A stretch of 10,684 nt of DNA, from contig VHBD01000035.1 of NCBI GenBank assembly GCA_016872125.1, positions 1-10,684 on the forward strand. Direction: 5' to 3'. Below are positions 1 through 8,000 of this stretch, in pieces; position 1 is the first letter of the stretch, and each line of letters begins with the position of its first letter. The notes below the pieces were generated by a model. It was not told where the DNA came from. It did not search any database and saw only the letters and a program-made list of their open reading frames with translations. The DNA comes from Sphingomonadales bacterium. GTDB lineage: Bacteria; Bacteroidota; Bacteroidia; UBA7662. The position numbers and the translations under genes were made by a program.

Positions 1-17
1 TTGGACGTGCAGTCCAA
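1..17. repeat. Short perfect inverted repeat (hairpin)
   Basis: TTGGAC at 1-6 and GTCCAA at 12-17 are exact reverse complements separated by a 5-base loop (GTGCA). The stem could extend to the left of the window. No T-run follows, so it is not a normal intrinsic terminator, and it overlaps the possible end of the upstream gene. A 6-base stem may arise by chance. Confidence 0.3.
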
Positions 18-30
18 GAAAACCGCCTAA
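1..30 (+). CDS. Possible C-terminal tail of an upstream gene (partial)
   Basis: Read in frame 1, the first 30 bases give nine residues (LDVQSKKTA) and then a TAA stop, which could be the end of a gene that begins outside the window. The basic, polar ending is common for a C-terminus. Nine codons are far too few to identify a family or to prove coding. The tatC start lies 34 bases after this stop, so the two genes could be cotranscribed. Confidence 0.3.
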   Translation: MDVQSKKTA

Positions 31-43
31 GGGTCCGATTTTT

Positions 44-57
44 GGGGAGGGGGAGGG
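44..57 (+). promoter_or_regulatory. G-rich tract with Shine-Dalgarno cores in front of tatC
   Basis: The tract GGGGAGGGGGAGGG contains two GGAGG cores, at 46-50 and 52-56. The second ends 8 bases before the GTG at 65, which is ideal ribosome-binding-site spacing and is the main reason to accept that GTG as the tatC start. No other start in the window (912, 1378, 2815, 4958) has such a sequence, and Bacteroidota in general make little use of Shine-Dalgarno pairing, so the tract stands out. It may instead be a chance or structural G-rich element. Confidence 0.4.
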
Positions 58-64
58 TATCTTC

Positions 65-895
65 GTGCCCTCAACAGGCTTGGCATACACGGATCAATTC
101 GATAAGAAGGATCGCTCCATGGGGTTCTTGGAGCATCTTGATGCCCTGAGGGCCCACTTGTGGCGTTCGGTATTGGCATTGTTCGTGGCGGTCATTTTCC
201 TCTTTAGTCAAAAGGCCTGGGTTTTTGATGTGGTATTGCTCGGACCCAAGCGTCCTGATTTTTTAACCTACCGTTGGATCTGTAGTCTGGGTGAATATTG
301 GGGTCAGGACCGTGCATGGTGCGTGGAGGCTCTGCCCTTGCAGTTGGTTAATTTGGATTTGACGGGTCAACTCATGCAGCATTTCTATGTCTCGATCATG
401 GGGGCTGTGGTTTTGATTTTCCCTTATTTGATCTGGGAGATTTGGAGATTTGTTTCTCCGGCCCTTAGGGATCGAGAATTTCACGCTGCCAGGAATTTAA
501 TTGCGGCGGTGGTTGCCTTGTTTTATGCGGGTTGCGCTTTTGGATACTTTATCCTCAGCCCTATGAGCATCCTTTTCCTCAGCCAATATTCGGTGAGTGC
601 CGAGGTGGTGAATACCATTGCTTTGGGTTCTTATCTGTCGACACTGACGATGATGGTCTTGTCCGCCGGTTTGATTTTTGAATTGCCTGTATTGGCCTAT
701 TTTTTGGGAATGGTGGGGTTGATTTCTGCATCCTGGATGAGGGCCAACCGGCGCTATGCGATTGTTATCAATTTGTTCCTTGCAGCCGCGTTGACTCCAT
801 CGGATATTGGAGGAATGCTGATCCTGGCTTTGCCCATGATCTTGTTGTACGAAATGTCCATTTGGGTCGTGGCCAAGTCCTCCATGAGGGCCTGA
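65..895 (+). CDS. tatC: Sec-independent (twin-arginine) protein translocase subunit TatC
   Basis: TatC is the polytopic inner-membrane core of the Tat pathway. It binds the twin-arginine signal peptides of folded, often cofactor-containing proteins and recruits TatA. The 276-residue product shows family landmarks: FLEHLDALR at residues 21-29, EIWRFVSPAL from E125, a GCAFGYFILSP stretch near 156-166, SYLS followed by FELPV with E206 (matching the E. coli Glu in FEVPV), and LTPSD before the last helix. Six membrane helices are expected, at roughly 32-50, 105-124, 145-165, 186-216, 228-245 and 250-271. The long first periplasmic loop with GPKRPDFLTYR is typical of Bacteroidota. The GTG start at 65 is supported by GGAGG 8 bases upstream. 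The alternative ATG at 119 gives a 258-residue protein beginning MGFLEHLD, closer to the usual N-terminus, so the start is undecided. No tatA or tatB is nearby. rpiB follows after 16 bases. Confidence 0.95.
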   Translation: MPSTGLAYTDQFDKKDRSMGFLEHLDALRAHLWRSVLALFVAVIFLFSQKAWVFDVVLLGPKRPDFLTYRWICSLGEYWGQDRAWCVEALPLQLVNLDLTGQLMQHFYVSIMGAVVLIFPYLIWEIWRFVSPALRDREFHAARNLIAAVVALFYAGCAFGYFILSPMSILFLSQYSVSAEVVNTIALGSYLSTLTMMVLSAGLIFELPVLAYFLGMVGLISASWMRANRRYAIVINLFLAAALTPSDIGGMLILALPMILLYEMSIWVVAKSSMRA

Positions 896-911
896 ACCGT
901 ACCTTTGTACC

Positions 912-1376
912 ATGTCAACTGCTCATCCAACCCTAATCATCGGATCGGATCATGCGGGCTTTCTCTTAAAGGAATATTTGCGGGGTCAACTTTCGAATAG
1001 TCACACCACGGTTGATGTAGGCTGTTATAGCGAAGACTCGGTGGATTATCCTCGAATTGCCTCTGCGCTCTCTTCGGGGCTTCTTCAGCATGTTCAGCCC
1101 GCTTTTGGTATTCTCTTGTGTGGATCCGGTAACGGGGTATGCATGAGTGCGAACAGATTCCAAGGAATTCGGGCGGCTTTGTGTTGGAATGTGGAAATCG
1201 CTACCTTGGCTAGGTTGCATAACAACGCCAATGTGCTCTGCCTTCCTGCTCGTTTTTTGGACCAAGAAGTGGCATGGAATATCGTGCAGGCTTTTTTGGA
1301 AACCCCTTTCGAAGGGGGCCGGCATTTGAGGAGAATTGAACTTATCAAAAACGTAAACTCAATCGAAGGTCCATAA
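912..1376 (+). CDS. rpiB: Ribose-5-phosphate isomerase B
   Basis: RpiB is a cytoplasmic enzyme that interconverts ribose 5-phosphate and ribulose 5-phosphate in the non-oxidative pentose phosphate pathway. The 154-residue length fits the RpiB/LacAB family. Visible motifs in order are GSDHAGF (residues 11-17, with the D13-H14 pair), DYP (45-47), the catalytic-cysteine loop LLCGSGNGV with C70 (equivalent to E. coli C66), GIRAALC, RLHNNANVL with H103 (equivalent to the ring-opening His of E. coli RpiB), and EGGRHLRRI near the C-terminus, which contributes phosphate-binding Arg. All key residues are present, so an active enzyme is expected. Some family members prefer allose 6-phosphate or galactose 6-phosphate, which sequence alone cannot exclude. 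The ATG has no Shine-Dalgarno sequence. The gene lies 16 bases after tatC, and its TAA is separated by one base from the lutB ATG, implying cotranscription with lutB. Confidence 0.95.
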   Translation: MSTAHPTLIIGSDHAGFLLKEYLRGQLSNSHTTVDVGCYSEDSVDYPRIASALSSGLLQHVQPAFGILLCGSGNGVCMSANRFQGIRAALCWNVEIATLARLHNNANVLCLPARFLDQEVAWNIVQAFLETPFEGGRHLRRIELIKNVNSIEGP

Positions 1377-1377
1377 A

Positions 1378-2775
1378 ATGTCAGGAACTTTGACCAAGGC
1401 CCAAAAATTTGAGTCGGTTTCATCCGCCAAAGGCTTCGACCAAGATCATCGGCGAAAAATAAATTTCAATATGGGGCGGTATCACCAAGCCGTTTCCAAA
1501 GGTGTTGAAGATTATCGTGATTTAGAATTGGCAAGAGACCGGGCCGCCGAAATTCGATGGAGGGCGATAGAACATTTAGAAGCCAATTTGTTGCGTTTCG
1601 AATCAGCGGCTCGCGATAACGGGATCAAGGTGGTTTGGGCCGCTGACGCTACGCAAGCTTTGGACGCTGTGCTGGAGGTCTTGCGTCGTCACCGCAGCAA
1701 GCTCGTGGTGAAGTCCAAATCCATGGTCACCGAGGAAATTCATTTGAACAGTGGACTGGAGAAGAATGGGATACGCGTTGTCGAAACTGATTTGGGCGAA
1801 TACATCCAACAACTGGATGAAGAGCAACCCTACCATATCGTTACACCGGCGATGCACAAATCCAAGGAAGATGTAGCCTCCTTGTTTCATCGCAAATTAG
1901 GAACGGACCCTCATGCAAGCCCCGAAGCCTTGACAATGCACGCTAGGAATTTGTTACGCGGTCAATACCTGGAAGCAGGGGTGGGCATTACGGGGGCTAA
2001 TTTTCTCCTGGCGGATACAGGCGGTGTTGGTATTACCGAAAACGAAGGCAATGCACGGATGAGTACCACTTTTGTGAAATCCCATATCGTAATTGCCGGA
2101 ATCGAAAAGGTGATGGAATCCTCGGAGGATCTGGATTTGATGTGGCCTTTGTTGGCATCAAGAGGGACAGGCCAGCAGATGACAGCTTACAACACTATTT
2201 TTCACGGACCACGACAAAATTCGGAAGCAGACGGGCCCTTGGAGATGGTCGTCATTCTCCTGGATAATGGGCGCACCCGCTTGTTGGCAGATCCCGCCAT
2301 GCGGCAATCCCTGCATTGCATTCGTTGCGGGGCCTGTCTCAATGCTTGCCCGGTCTACAAGAATATCGGAGGTCACAGCTACGACGCCACTTATTCAGGA
2401 CCCATTGGCAAAGTCATCAGCCCTCATTTGCTCCCCTTTTCGGATTTTCAGCATTTGAGTCAGGCCAGTTCGTTGTGCGGTAATTGCACTGAAGTTTGCC
2501 CAGTTCGGATACCCTTGCACCAACTTATTTTGGCCAACCGCCAACAAGCTGCGAACGATCCTCAAGTGCATTCGGCAACATCCTCGCAGCGTCTGCTGTG
2601 GAAGGCATGGGCCAGGGCTATGCAGCATCGACCTCTGCTGGAATTGGTGGGTTCTCGGACCAAAGCCTGGTTCCTTCGCAACTTTTTTGCCTCGGCTTGG
2701 GGTCATCGTCGACACTTACCCTCTCCAGCACCCAAGTCTTTTCAACAACAATGGTCTGAGCGAAAATCAGGGTAG
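1378..2775 (+). CDS. lutB: Lactate utilization iron-sulfur protein LutB
   Basis: LutB is the iron-sulfur electron-transfer subunit of the LutABC complex, which oxidises L-lactate to pyruvate. The 465 residues match the usual family length. The N-terminal two thirds (about 60-300) form the LUD/DUF162 domain, with the glycine-rich GITGANFLLADTGG segment and TENEGNAR. A ferredoxin-like part follows with two cysteine clusters: C314-x2-C317-x2-C320-x3-C324-P (CIRCGACLNACP) and C367-x2-C370-x3-C374-P (CGNCTEVCP). Between them is the family's GGHSYDATYSGPIG segment. The last 80 or so residues are basic and variable, as in the DUF3390 tail. The start is well placed one base after the rpiB stop. The partners lutA and lutC are not adjacent: rpiB is upstream and a 2-oxoacid dehydrogenase E1 downstream. 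The protein may work with lutA/lutC encoded elsewhere, or with a different redox partner. Confidence 0.93.
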   Translation: MSGTLTKAQKFESVSSAKGFDQDHRRKINFNMGRYHQAVSKGVEDYRDLELARDRAAEIRWRAIEHLEANLLRFESAARDNGIKVVWAADATQALDAVLEVLRRHRSKLVVKSKSMVTEEIHLNSGLEKNGIRVVETDLGEYIQQLDEEQPYHIVTPAMHKSKEDVASLFHRKLGTDPHASPEALTMHARNLLRGQYLEAGVGITGANFLLADTGGVGITENEGNARMSTTFVKSHIVIAGIEKVMESSEDLDLMWPLLASRGTGQQMTAYNTIFHGPRQNSEADGPLEMVVILLDNGRTRLLADPAMRQSLHCIRCGACLNACPVYKNIGGHSYDATYSGPIGKVISPHLLPFSDFQHLSQASSLCGNCTEVCPVRIPLHQLILANRQQAANDPQVHSATSSQRLLWKAWARAMQHRPLLELVGSRTKAWFLRNFFASAWGHRRHLPSPAPKSFQQQWSERKSG

Positions 2776-2814
2776 CAACCTGCCCTGTCATTGGAACCTT
2801 AATGAACGAACCCT

Positions 2815-4911
2815 ATGAAATGGTTTACGAAATCATCGTCCAGCTCCCTTGAGTCGAATTCCAAGTCGAAACCTCCTTCCGCTACCAGCCCCCGGTCATC
2901 CTCAATCGATGCATATTCGGTAATTCATTATGACCGTTCAGGCTACTCCGATGAAGAATTGTTGGAGCTTTATCAGGCGATTCTGTTGCCCAGGATGATC
3001 GAAGAGAAAATGCTAATTCTACTTCGGCAAGGGAAGGTCTCCAAATGGTTTTCGGGAATTGGCCAAGAAGCCATCGCCGTGGGTTGCACCAAGGCGTTGA
3101 GGGCAGAAGAATTTATTTTTCCTCTCCATCGAAATCTGGGGGTATTCACATCGCGTGGGATGGATTTGACAAGGTTATTTGCCCAATTGCAAGGAAAATC
3201 ATCCGGTTATAGCCAAGGTCGTGAAAGGTCCTTTCATTTTGGAAGCAAAGAGCATGCCATCGTGGGCATGATATCCCATTTAGGACCTCAATTGACTTTG
3301 GCCAATGGTACAGCGTTAAGCCATGTACTGGATGGTAAGCCGGGGGTTAGTTTGGCCTTCAGCGGTGATGGCGGAACCTCCGAAGGTGATTTCCATGAGG
3401 CCCTCAATGTCGCCGCAGTGTGGAGCTTGCCGGTCATCTTCGTGATTGAAAACAACGGGTACGGTTTGTCCACCCCTTCCGATGAACAATTTCGTTGTAA
3501 GCAGTTCATAGACAAGGGAATAGGTTATGGAATGAAGGCTCTTCGCATTGACGGCAACAACATTTTGGAGGTGCATCGTACGATCAAAGAAGAGGCCGAG
3601 AAAATGCGTCATCAACCGGCCCCATTGCTGCTGGAATGTATGACCTTCAGGATGCGTGGGCATGAAGAGGCCTCTGGAATTAAATACGTTCCCAAAAATT
3701 TGTTGGAACAATGGGCTTTGAAAGATCCCTTGACCAATTACGAAACCTACCTCAAAGACCTTTCGATTCTTACGGATTCTATGATTCAGGAATGGCGTGA
3801 GCTCTTTCTTTACCAAATCGATGGGGCTTTGGATACGGTTTTTGCAGAAGCAGAGCCTGTTCCTGAGGCTTCCACAGAATTGCAAGCTGTTTATGCGGAC
3901 GCCCCACTGCCAGAGGCCGAAGATGCAGTTTGGTCGGCCAACAACAGCCGGGAGCTTCGATTCGTGGATGCGGTGAAAGAGGGCTTGGATCAGGCCATGG
4001 AGAGGGATACGAATTTGGTGCTCATGGGTCAAGATATCGCAGGGTATGGCGGGGTTTTCAAAGTCACGGAAGGGTTTATGGAAAAATACGGAACGGGCCG
4101 TGTTCGCAATACGCCGCTCTGTGAATCCGCCATTGTGGGTGCGGGACTTGGTTTATCCATTGGAGGTAAGCGTGCCATGGTGGAAATGCAATTTGCGGAC
4201 TTTGTTTCCTGTGGCTTCAACCAAATTGTGAACAATCTCGCCAAAATTCATTACCGCTGGGGCCAGCAAGCGAGGGTGGTGGTGCGTATGCCCACCGGCG
4301 CCGGGGTAGGAGCTGGACCTTTTCATTCCCAATCCAACGAGGCGTGGTTTACCCATGTACCTGGGCTCAAGGTGGTCTATCCCGCATTTCCGGCGGAGGC
4401 CAAAGCCATGCTTTTGTATGCATTGCGTGATAATTCTCCGTATTTGTTCATGGAGCACAAGGCCTTGTATCGTAGTTTAAGCGGTCCAGTCCCGGAGGGC
4501 ATTGCAGAATTAGCTCCCGGTAAAGCAAGAATTGTCCGCCCTGGTACCGGCGCCACTTTGGTGGCCTACGGTATGGCGGTGCATTGGGCACTGAGCTTGG
4601 CGGAGGAATTCCCGGATTTTGATTTGGAGGTCGTGGATTTGCGATCCCTGTTGCCCTGGGATAAATCCACTGTACTTGAATCTGTCAGGAGAAACGGTAA
4701 GGTGTTGGTTCTTCACGAGGACACCCTGACAGGCGGCTTTGGGGGAGAAATCGCCTCCACCATAGCGGAGGAGGCCTTTACTTCCTTGGATGCGCCGGTA
4801 ATGCGCTTTGGTGCATTGGATACCGCTGTTCCTTTTGCGGTGAGCTTGGAACAAGATTTCTTGGGTTATTCACGTCTAAAATCCAAATTAAAAGACCTTA
4901 TGGCTTACTAA
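2815..4911 (+). CDS. Fused alpha/beta E1 component of a 2-oxoacid dehydrogenase complex
   Basis: This is the thiamine diphosphate (TPP)-dependent decarboxylase (E1) of a 2-oxoacid dehydrogenase complex, with alpha and beta subunits in one 698-residue chain. After a Ser-rich, probably disordered tail (about 4-35), the alpha part (about 47-335) carries the TPP/Mg motif G184-D185-G186 ... N213-N214, 26 residues apart between D and the first N, and the loop RMRGHEEASG with H283. A linker rich in Glu, Ala and Pro (about 340-378) joins the transketolase-like pyrimidine-binding beta part (380-560), with the TPP-activating E437 in TPLCES and H504 in GPFHSQ. The transketolase C-terminal domain spans 574-695. 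All expected catalytic residues are present. The substrate is probably branched-chain 2-oxoacids or pyruvate; sequence alone does not decide. Fused E1 chains are common in Bacteroidota. E2 and E3 are not in the window. The gene lies 39 bases after lutB, without a Shine-Dalgarno sequence. Confidence 0.93.
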   Translation: MKWFTKSSSSSLESNSKSKPPSATSPRSSSIDAYSVIHYDRSGYSDEELLELYQAILLPRMIEEKMLILLRQGKVSKWFSGIGQEAIAVGCTKALRAEEFIFPLHRNLGVFTSRGMDLTRLFAQLQGKSSGYSQGRERSFHFGSKEHAIVGMISHLGPQLTLANGTALSHVLDGKPGVSLAFSGDGGTSEGDFHEALNVAAVWSLPVIFVIENNGYGLSTPSDEQFRCKQFIDKGIGYGMKALRIDGNNILEVHRTIKEEAEKMRHQPAPLLLECMTFRMRGHEEASGIKYVPKNLLEQWALKDPLTNYETYLKDLSILTDSMIQEWRELFLYQIDGALDTVFAEAEPVPEASTELQAVYADAPLPEAEDAVWSANNSRELRFVDAVKEGLDQAMERDTNLVLMGQDIAGYGGVFKVTEGFMEKYGTGRVRNTPLCESAIVGAGLGLSIGGKRAMVEMQFADFVSCGFNQIVNNLAKIHYRWGQQARVVVRMPTGAGVGAGPFHSQSNEAWFTHVPGLKVVYPAFPAEAKAMLLYALRDNSPYLFMEHKALYRSLSGPVPEGIAELAPGKARIVRPGTGATLVAYGMAVHWALSLAEEFPDFDLEVVDLRSLLPWDKSTVLESVRRNGKVLVLHEDTLTGGFGGEIASTIAEEAFTSLDAPVMRFGALDTAVPFAVSLEQDFLGYSRLKSKLKDLMAY

Positions 4912-4957
4912 ATACCGCATTTTGGGGTTATTTTGGAGCCTTGACTTCAAAATACCT

Positions 4958-5050
4958 ATGAATTTTTTCAAGCCGTATTATGCATCGATACGAGGGTTCA
5001 TGTGGATCCTTCTCGGTTATGCCTTGATCGCACCTTGTCGGTCCCATGCC
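4958..5050 (+). other. Signal peptide of the giant surface protein
   Basis: Residues 1-31 show a basic n-region (K5, R12), a hydrophobic core MWILLGYALIA (15-25) and a polar end CRSHA followed by QP. The likely signal peptidase I cut is after A31. C27 is preceded by Pro, which does not fit a lipobox, so a lipoprotein is unlikely. Confidence 0.8.
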
Positions 5051-8000
5051 CAGCCTGTACTTCCTCCTGGGATCACTGCCCGATTTTATACCACTTTTCA
5101 GAATGCGAATCCCTTGGATTCGGTTATTGTTACAGGCCTCTGGGATACGGTGAGCACCTACCGATTTCCTGCAGCCCTTGCCGGTATATCCGTCCGTGGT
5201 CGCATAAATTCTGCACAGACTTCCATTCTTGAGCTCAAGCCTTTCTCAACGCTTGGTCATTTCAAAGTGTGGTTGGATTTTGCGCATATTGCTAAATTGG
5301 AATTCAACGATACTGCAATTGTTCAATATTCTTTGGATCAGGGGGCCACTTGGACCCGATTGTTGGGGGCCTCTTGTCGATACTTAGGGACATCGGTTAG
5401 CTTTCCACAACCCTTAGCCAGCGGCGGTAGTCGATTTCATCAGCAATCTTATCCGGCAGATTGGTTGGCTGGTGGTAATCTTGGGGCATTGCCTCAAGCA
5501 TCTTGGTGGAAGCAGGAACGCTTTGACATGTCGCCTTTCGTTTCAAATCAGGCCGATGTCCGCATACGATTCCTGTTAAAGGACGGGAATAACAACGGTT
5601 TGGGCTCTCCAACCCCGGGCTACGGTTGGTTGGTGGATTCGATTTTGGTGACTTCTGCATTTTCAGAAATTATTCCACCTTTGATCACGCATACCGCCCT
5701 CACAGGCCTTCAATTCAATATCAACCAAACATTCTCGGCGACCATCCGGGATTCCTTGGGCTGTGATTCCACAGGAATTGATACCTTGGGGGTTCATCTT
5801 TTCTACCGTATCAATTCAGGTTCCTTGGATTCGGTGCGCATGTTGCGTCAAGGAAGCACCTTGACCTGGTCCGCCAATTTGGATAGCACGAGGATTGCAG
5901 ACGGGGACACGGTTCGATACTTAATTCGGGCTAAGGACTCTTCCCCCCGGCGCAATGTGAAATTCTTTCCACCGCAGCTTAATCTCGCCGACTCTTTCTC
6001 AACCTATTTGGCATCACTATTTCCCACCGTGGTGCACTCAGCGCCGGTTATAGGGTATCAATTTAGCCCAGGTCCCTTTGTGATCAACGCGCAAATGAGT
6101 GATGCCTCCAGAATTGATAGTGCGATCTTGGTGTATTCCCTAAACAACGGCCCTTTCGTTACGCGCAGAATGCCAAACGTGGGGGGGATTAATTACAGAG
6201 ACTCCATTTTTACCGTGGACGGTGATTCTGTTCGCTATTACATTGAAGCGGTTGACAATTCCCCTAGGCGCTTTCGCAAAAAGCTTCCCGACACCGCAGC
6301 TTTTTATACGTTTACGGCATCAGGCCCGCCCTTGGTCGAATGGCCTGCAACCTTTCAGCAATGCGATGTATTCCTAGGCCCCGTTTACAGCCTAGGACCA
6401 TTCAATATCCCTGTACGTCTTACCGATGGATCGGATATTGACACCGCGTATATGCATTACAAAGTGGGCAACGGCCCTTACCAAATGGTTGGCATGAACA
6501 GAGGTGCGGCCGTTCGTGATACCTTGGCTCGATGGAATTTCAACGGAGCCTCTGCGGCTACCATCCCTGGCGGGGTCAATGCTCCATCACCGCATCGGGG
6601 CAACGGAACCGCAGCCTTGGTGAATGCACCCACAGGGTCCTTTGTTTTGGGGAATGCAGCGACCTCCAGCAATAATTCTTCGGATTCTGCTGCCGGGGCC
6701 ACCAATTTCTCTTGGAACACGACCCAGTACCCTGCGGTGAACAGCAATACCGCTCGCGGTGTGCAATTTAATGTGGCGACCACCGGTAAACGCAAAGTCA
6801 AAATGAGTTTTGACATGTACCATGGGGCAACGGCATCCCGATTTGTGCGCTTGGAATACTCTCTCAACGGAAGTACCTGGACCCCTTATACGGGGACTGG
6901 AACCGACACTGTCAACTTGTACCGAGCAAATCAAGGTGGTAATCGATGGTACAACAACAGAACTGCAGACTTTACCGGGATAACAGGTGTCGATAACAAT
7001 GCGCTTTTTAGAGTGAGGCTGGTTACCATCTTCGCACCGGGTACTGCGGCTTACGCCCCTGCCACAACGGGTCAGACCTATGCCCAAACCGGGGCTCTGC
7101 GGATTGATGCGGTGACGATATCGGGCGAAAATGATTCCTATTGCAATTGGTTTGCTCAGGTTCCTGCCGTATCGGACAGCGATACCGTGTCCTATTATGT
7201 GAGAGCCTTTGATAAGTCGGTGCGCAGGAATTTGACGATAAGCCCTTCCGTTCAAAATCCGAGGACGTTCATTGCCTTGAACGGGTTGAATATGCCTTAC
7301 CAGGATGGCTTTGAGGTGAATAACGCCTTGTGGTCTCCCTTTGTGCTTACAGGTCCGGTTGCCAATCCAGTGTACAGTCCCGGTGGCTGGGTCCGCGGCA
7401 CACCAGGTAAGAGCATTCTTAACTCGGCATTTCAGGGCTTGAATGCATGGACGGTGGATTCATTGAACGGAAACTATCCCAACAACGCCTTTTATGTGTT
7501 GGAATCTCCCGTTTTCAATTTTCTCAATTCGGAGCAATCGTATTTGAACTTCATGCAATGGCGAGCAATTGATAGTGGAGGGGTCACCAATCCATCCAGT
7601 CCTGGATTGGGCGATGGATTCTGGGTAGAATATACCCGCAATATTTCGGTACCCAATTGGCAGAAACTTGGAATTTACAGCGCATTGCCTAATTCAGCAC
7701 AGAGCAATTGGTACAACCGTGCGAGCATTTCGGGCTTGACCACCAGCGGGGGATGGGATGGGCGAAATGGAGGTTGGGTTAGATCCGAAATTCGTTTGCC
7801 TGACTCGCTCTTCAAAGGGGTGAATCTGGGTGGTACGGCTTCCAAGGTCCGCTTCCGTATGGTCTTTCGATCCAACGGAGCCACCACTTCCAACGGAGTC
7901 GCTGTGGATGATATTCAGGTGGCCATGCCTCCTCTTCGGGATGTTGGAGTACAGTTGATCGCCTCCAATGCAAGCGGCACCCTGGTATCCGTTCCCAATA

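Noticed and set aside
900..907. TACCTTTG, a match to the Bacteroidota -7 box TAnnTTTG, just before rpiB
   Set aside because: There is no TTG at the proper distance upstream (the nearest is at 862-864, about 35 bases before the box), and transcription would begin at about the ATG itself. An 8-base pattern with two free positions arises easily by chance.
3316..4032. Minus-strand open frame of 238 codons opposite the E1 gene
   Set aside because: The + strand reading is an unmistakable E1 with catalytic motifs in this stretch; the antisense translation shows no recognisable motif.
4912..4957. Promoter or terminator between the E1 gene and the giant gene
   Set aside because: The 46 bases contain a TTATTTTGG stretch that only partly resembles TAnnTTTG, and no stem followed by a T-run was found. 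Whether the giant gene has its own promoter is undecided.
5000..5002. Alternative ATG start of the giant protein
   Set aside because: Starting here would leave the signal peptide without its positively charged n-region (K5 and R12 of the longer form).
5023..5038. Lipobox ending at C27 of the giant protein
   Set aside because: The residue before Cys is Pro (IAPC), which does not fit the Ala/Gly/Ser required, and a good signal peptidase I site (SHA before QP) follows.
6587..7255. Long open frame on the minus strand (222 codons), overlapped by another of 129 codons at 6478-6867
   Set aside because: Its translation is low-complexity and resembles no family. It lies antisense to the inserted domain of the giant protein, and its openness is explained by the lack of TTA and CTA codons on the + strand.
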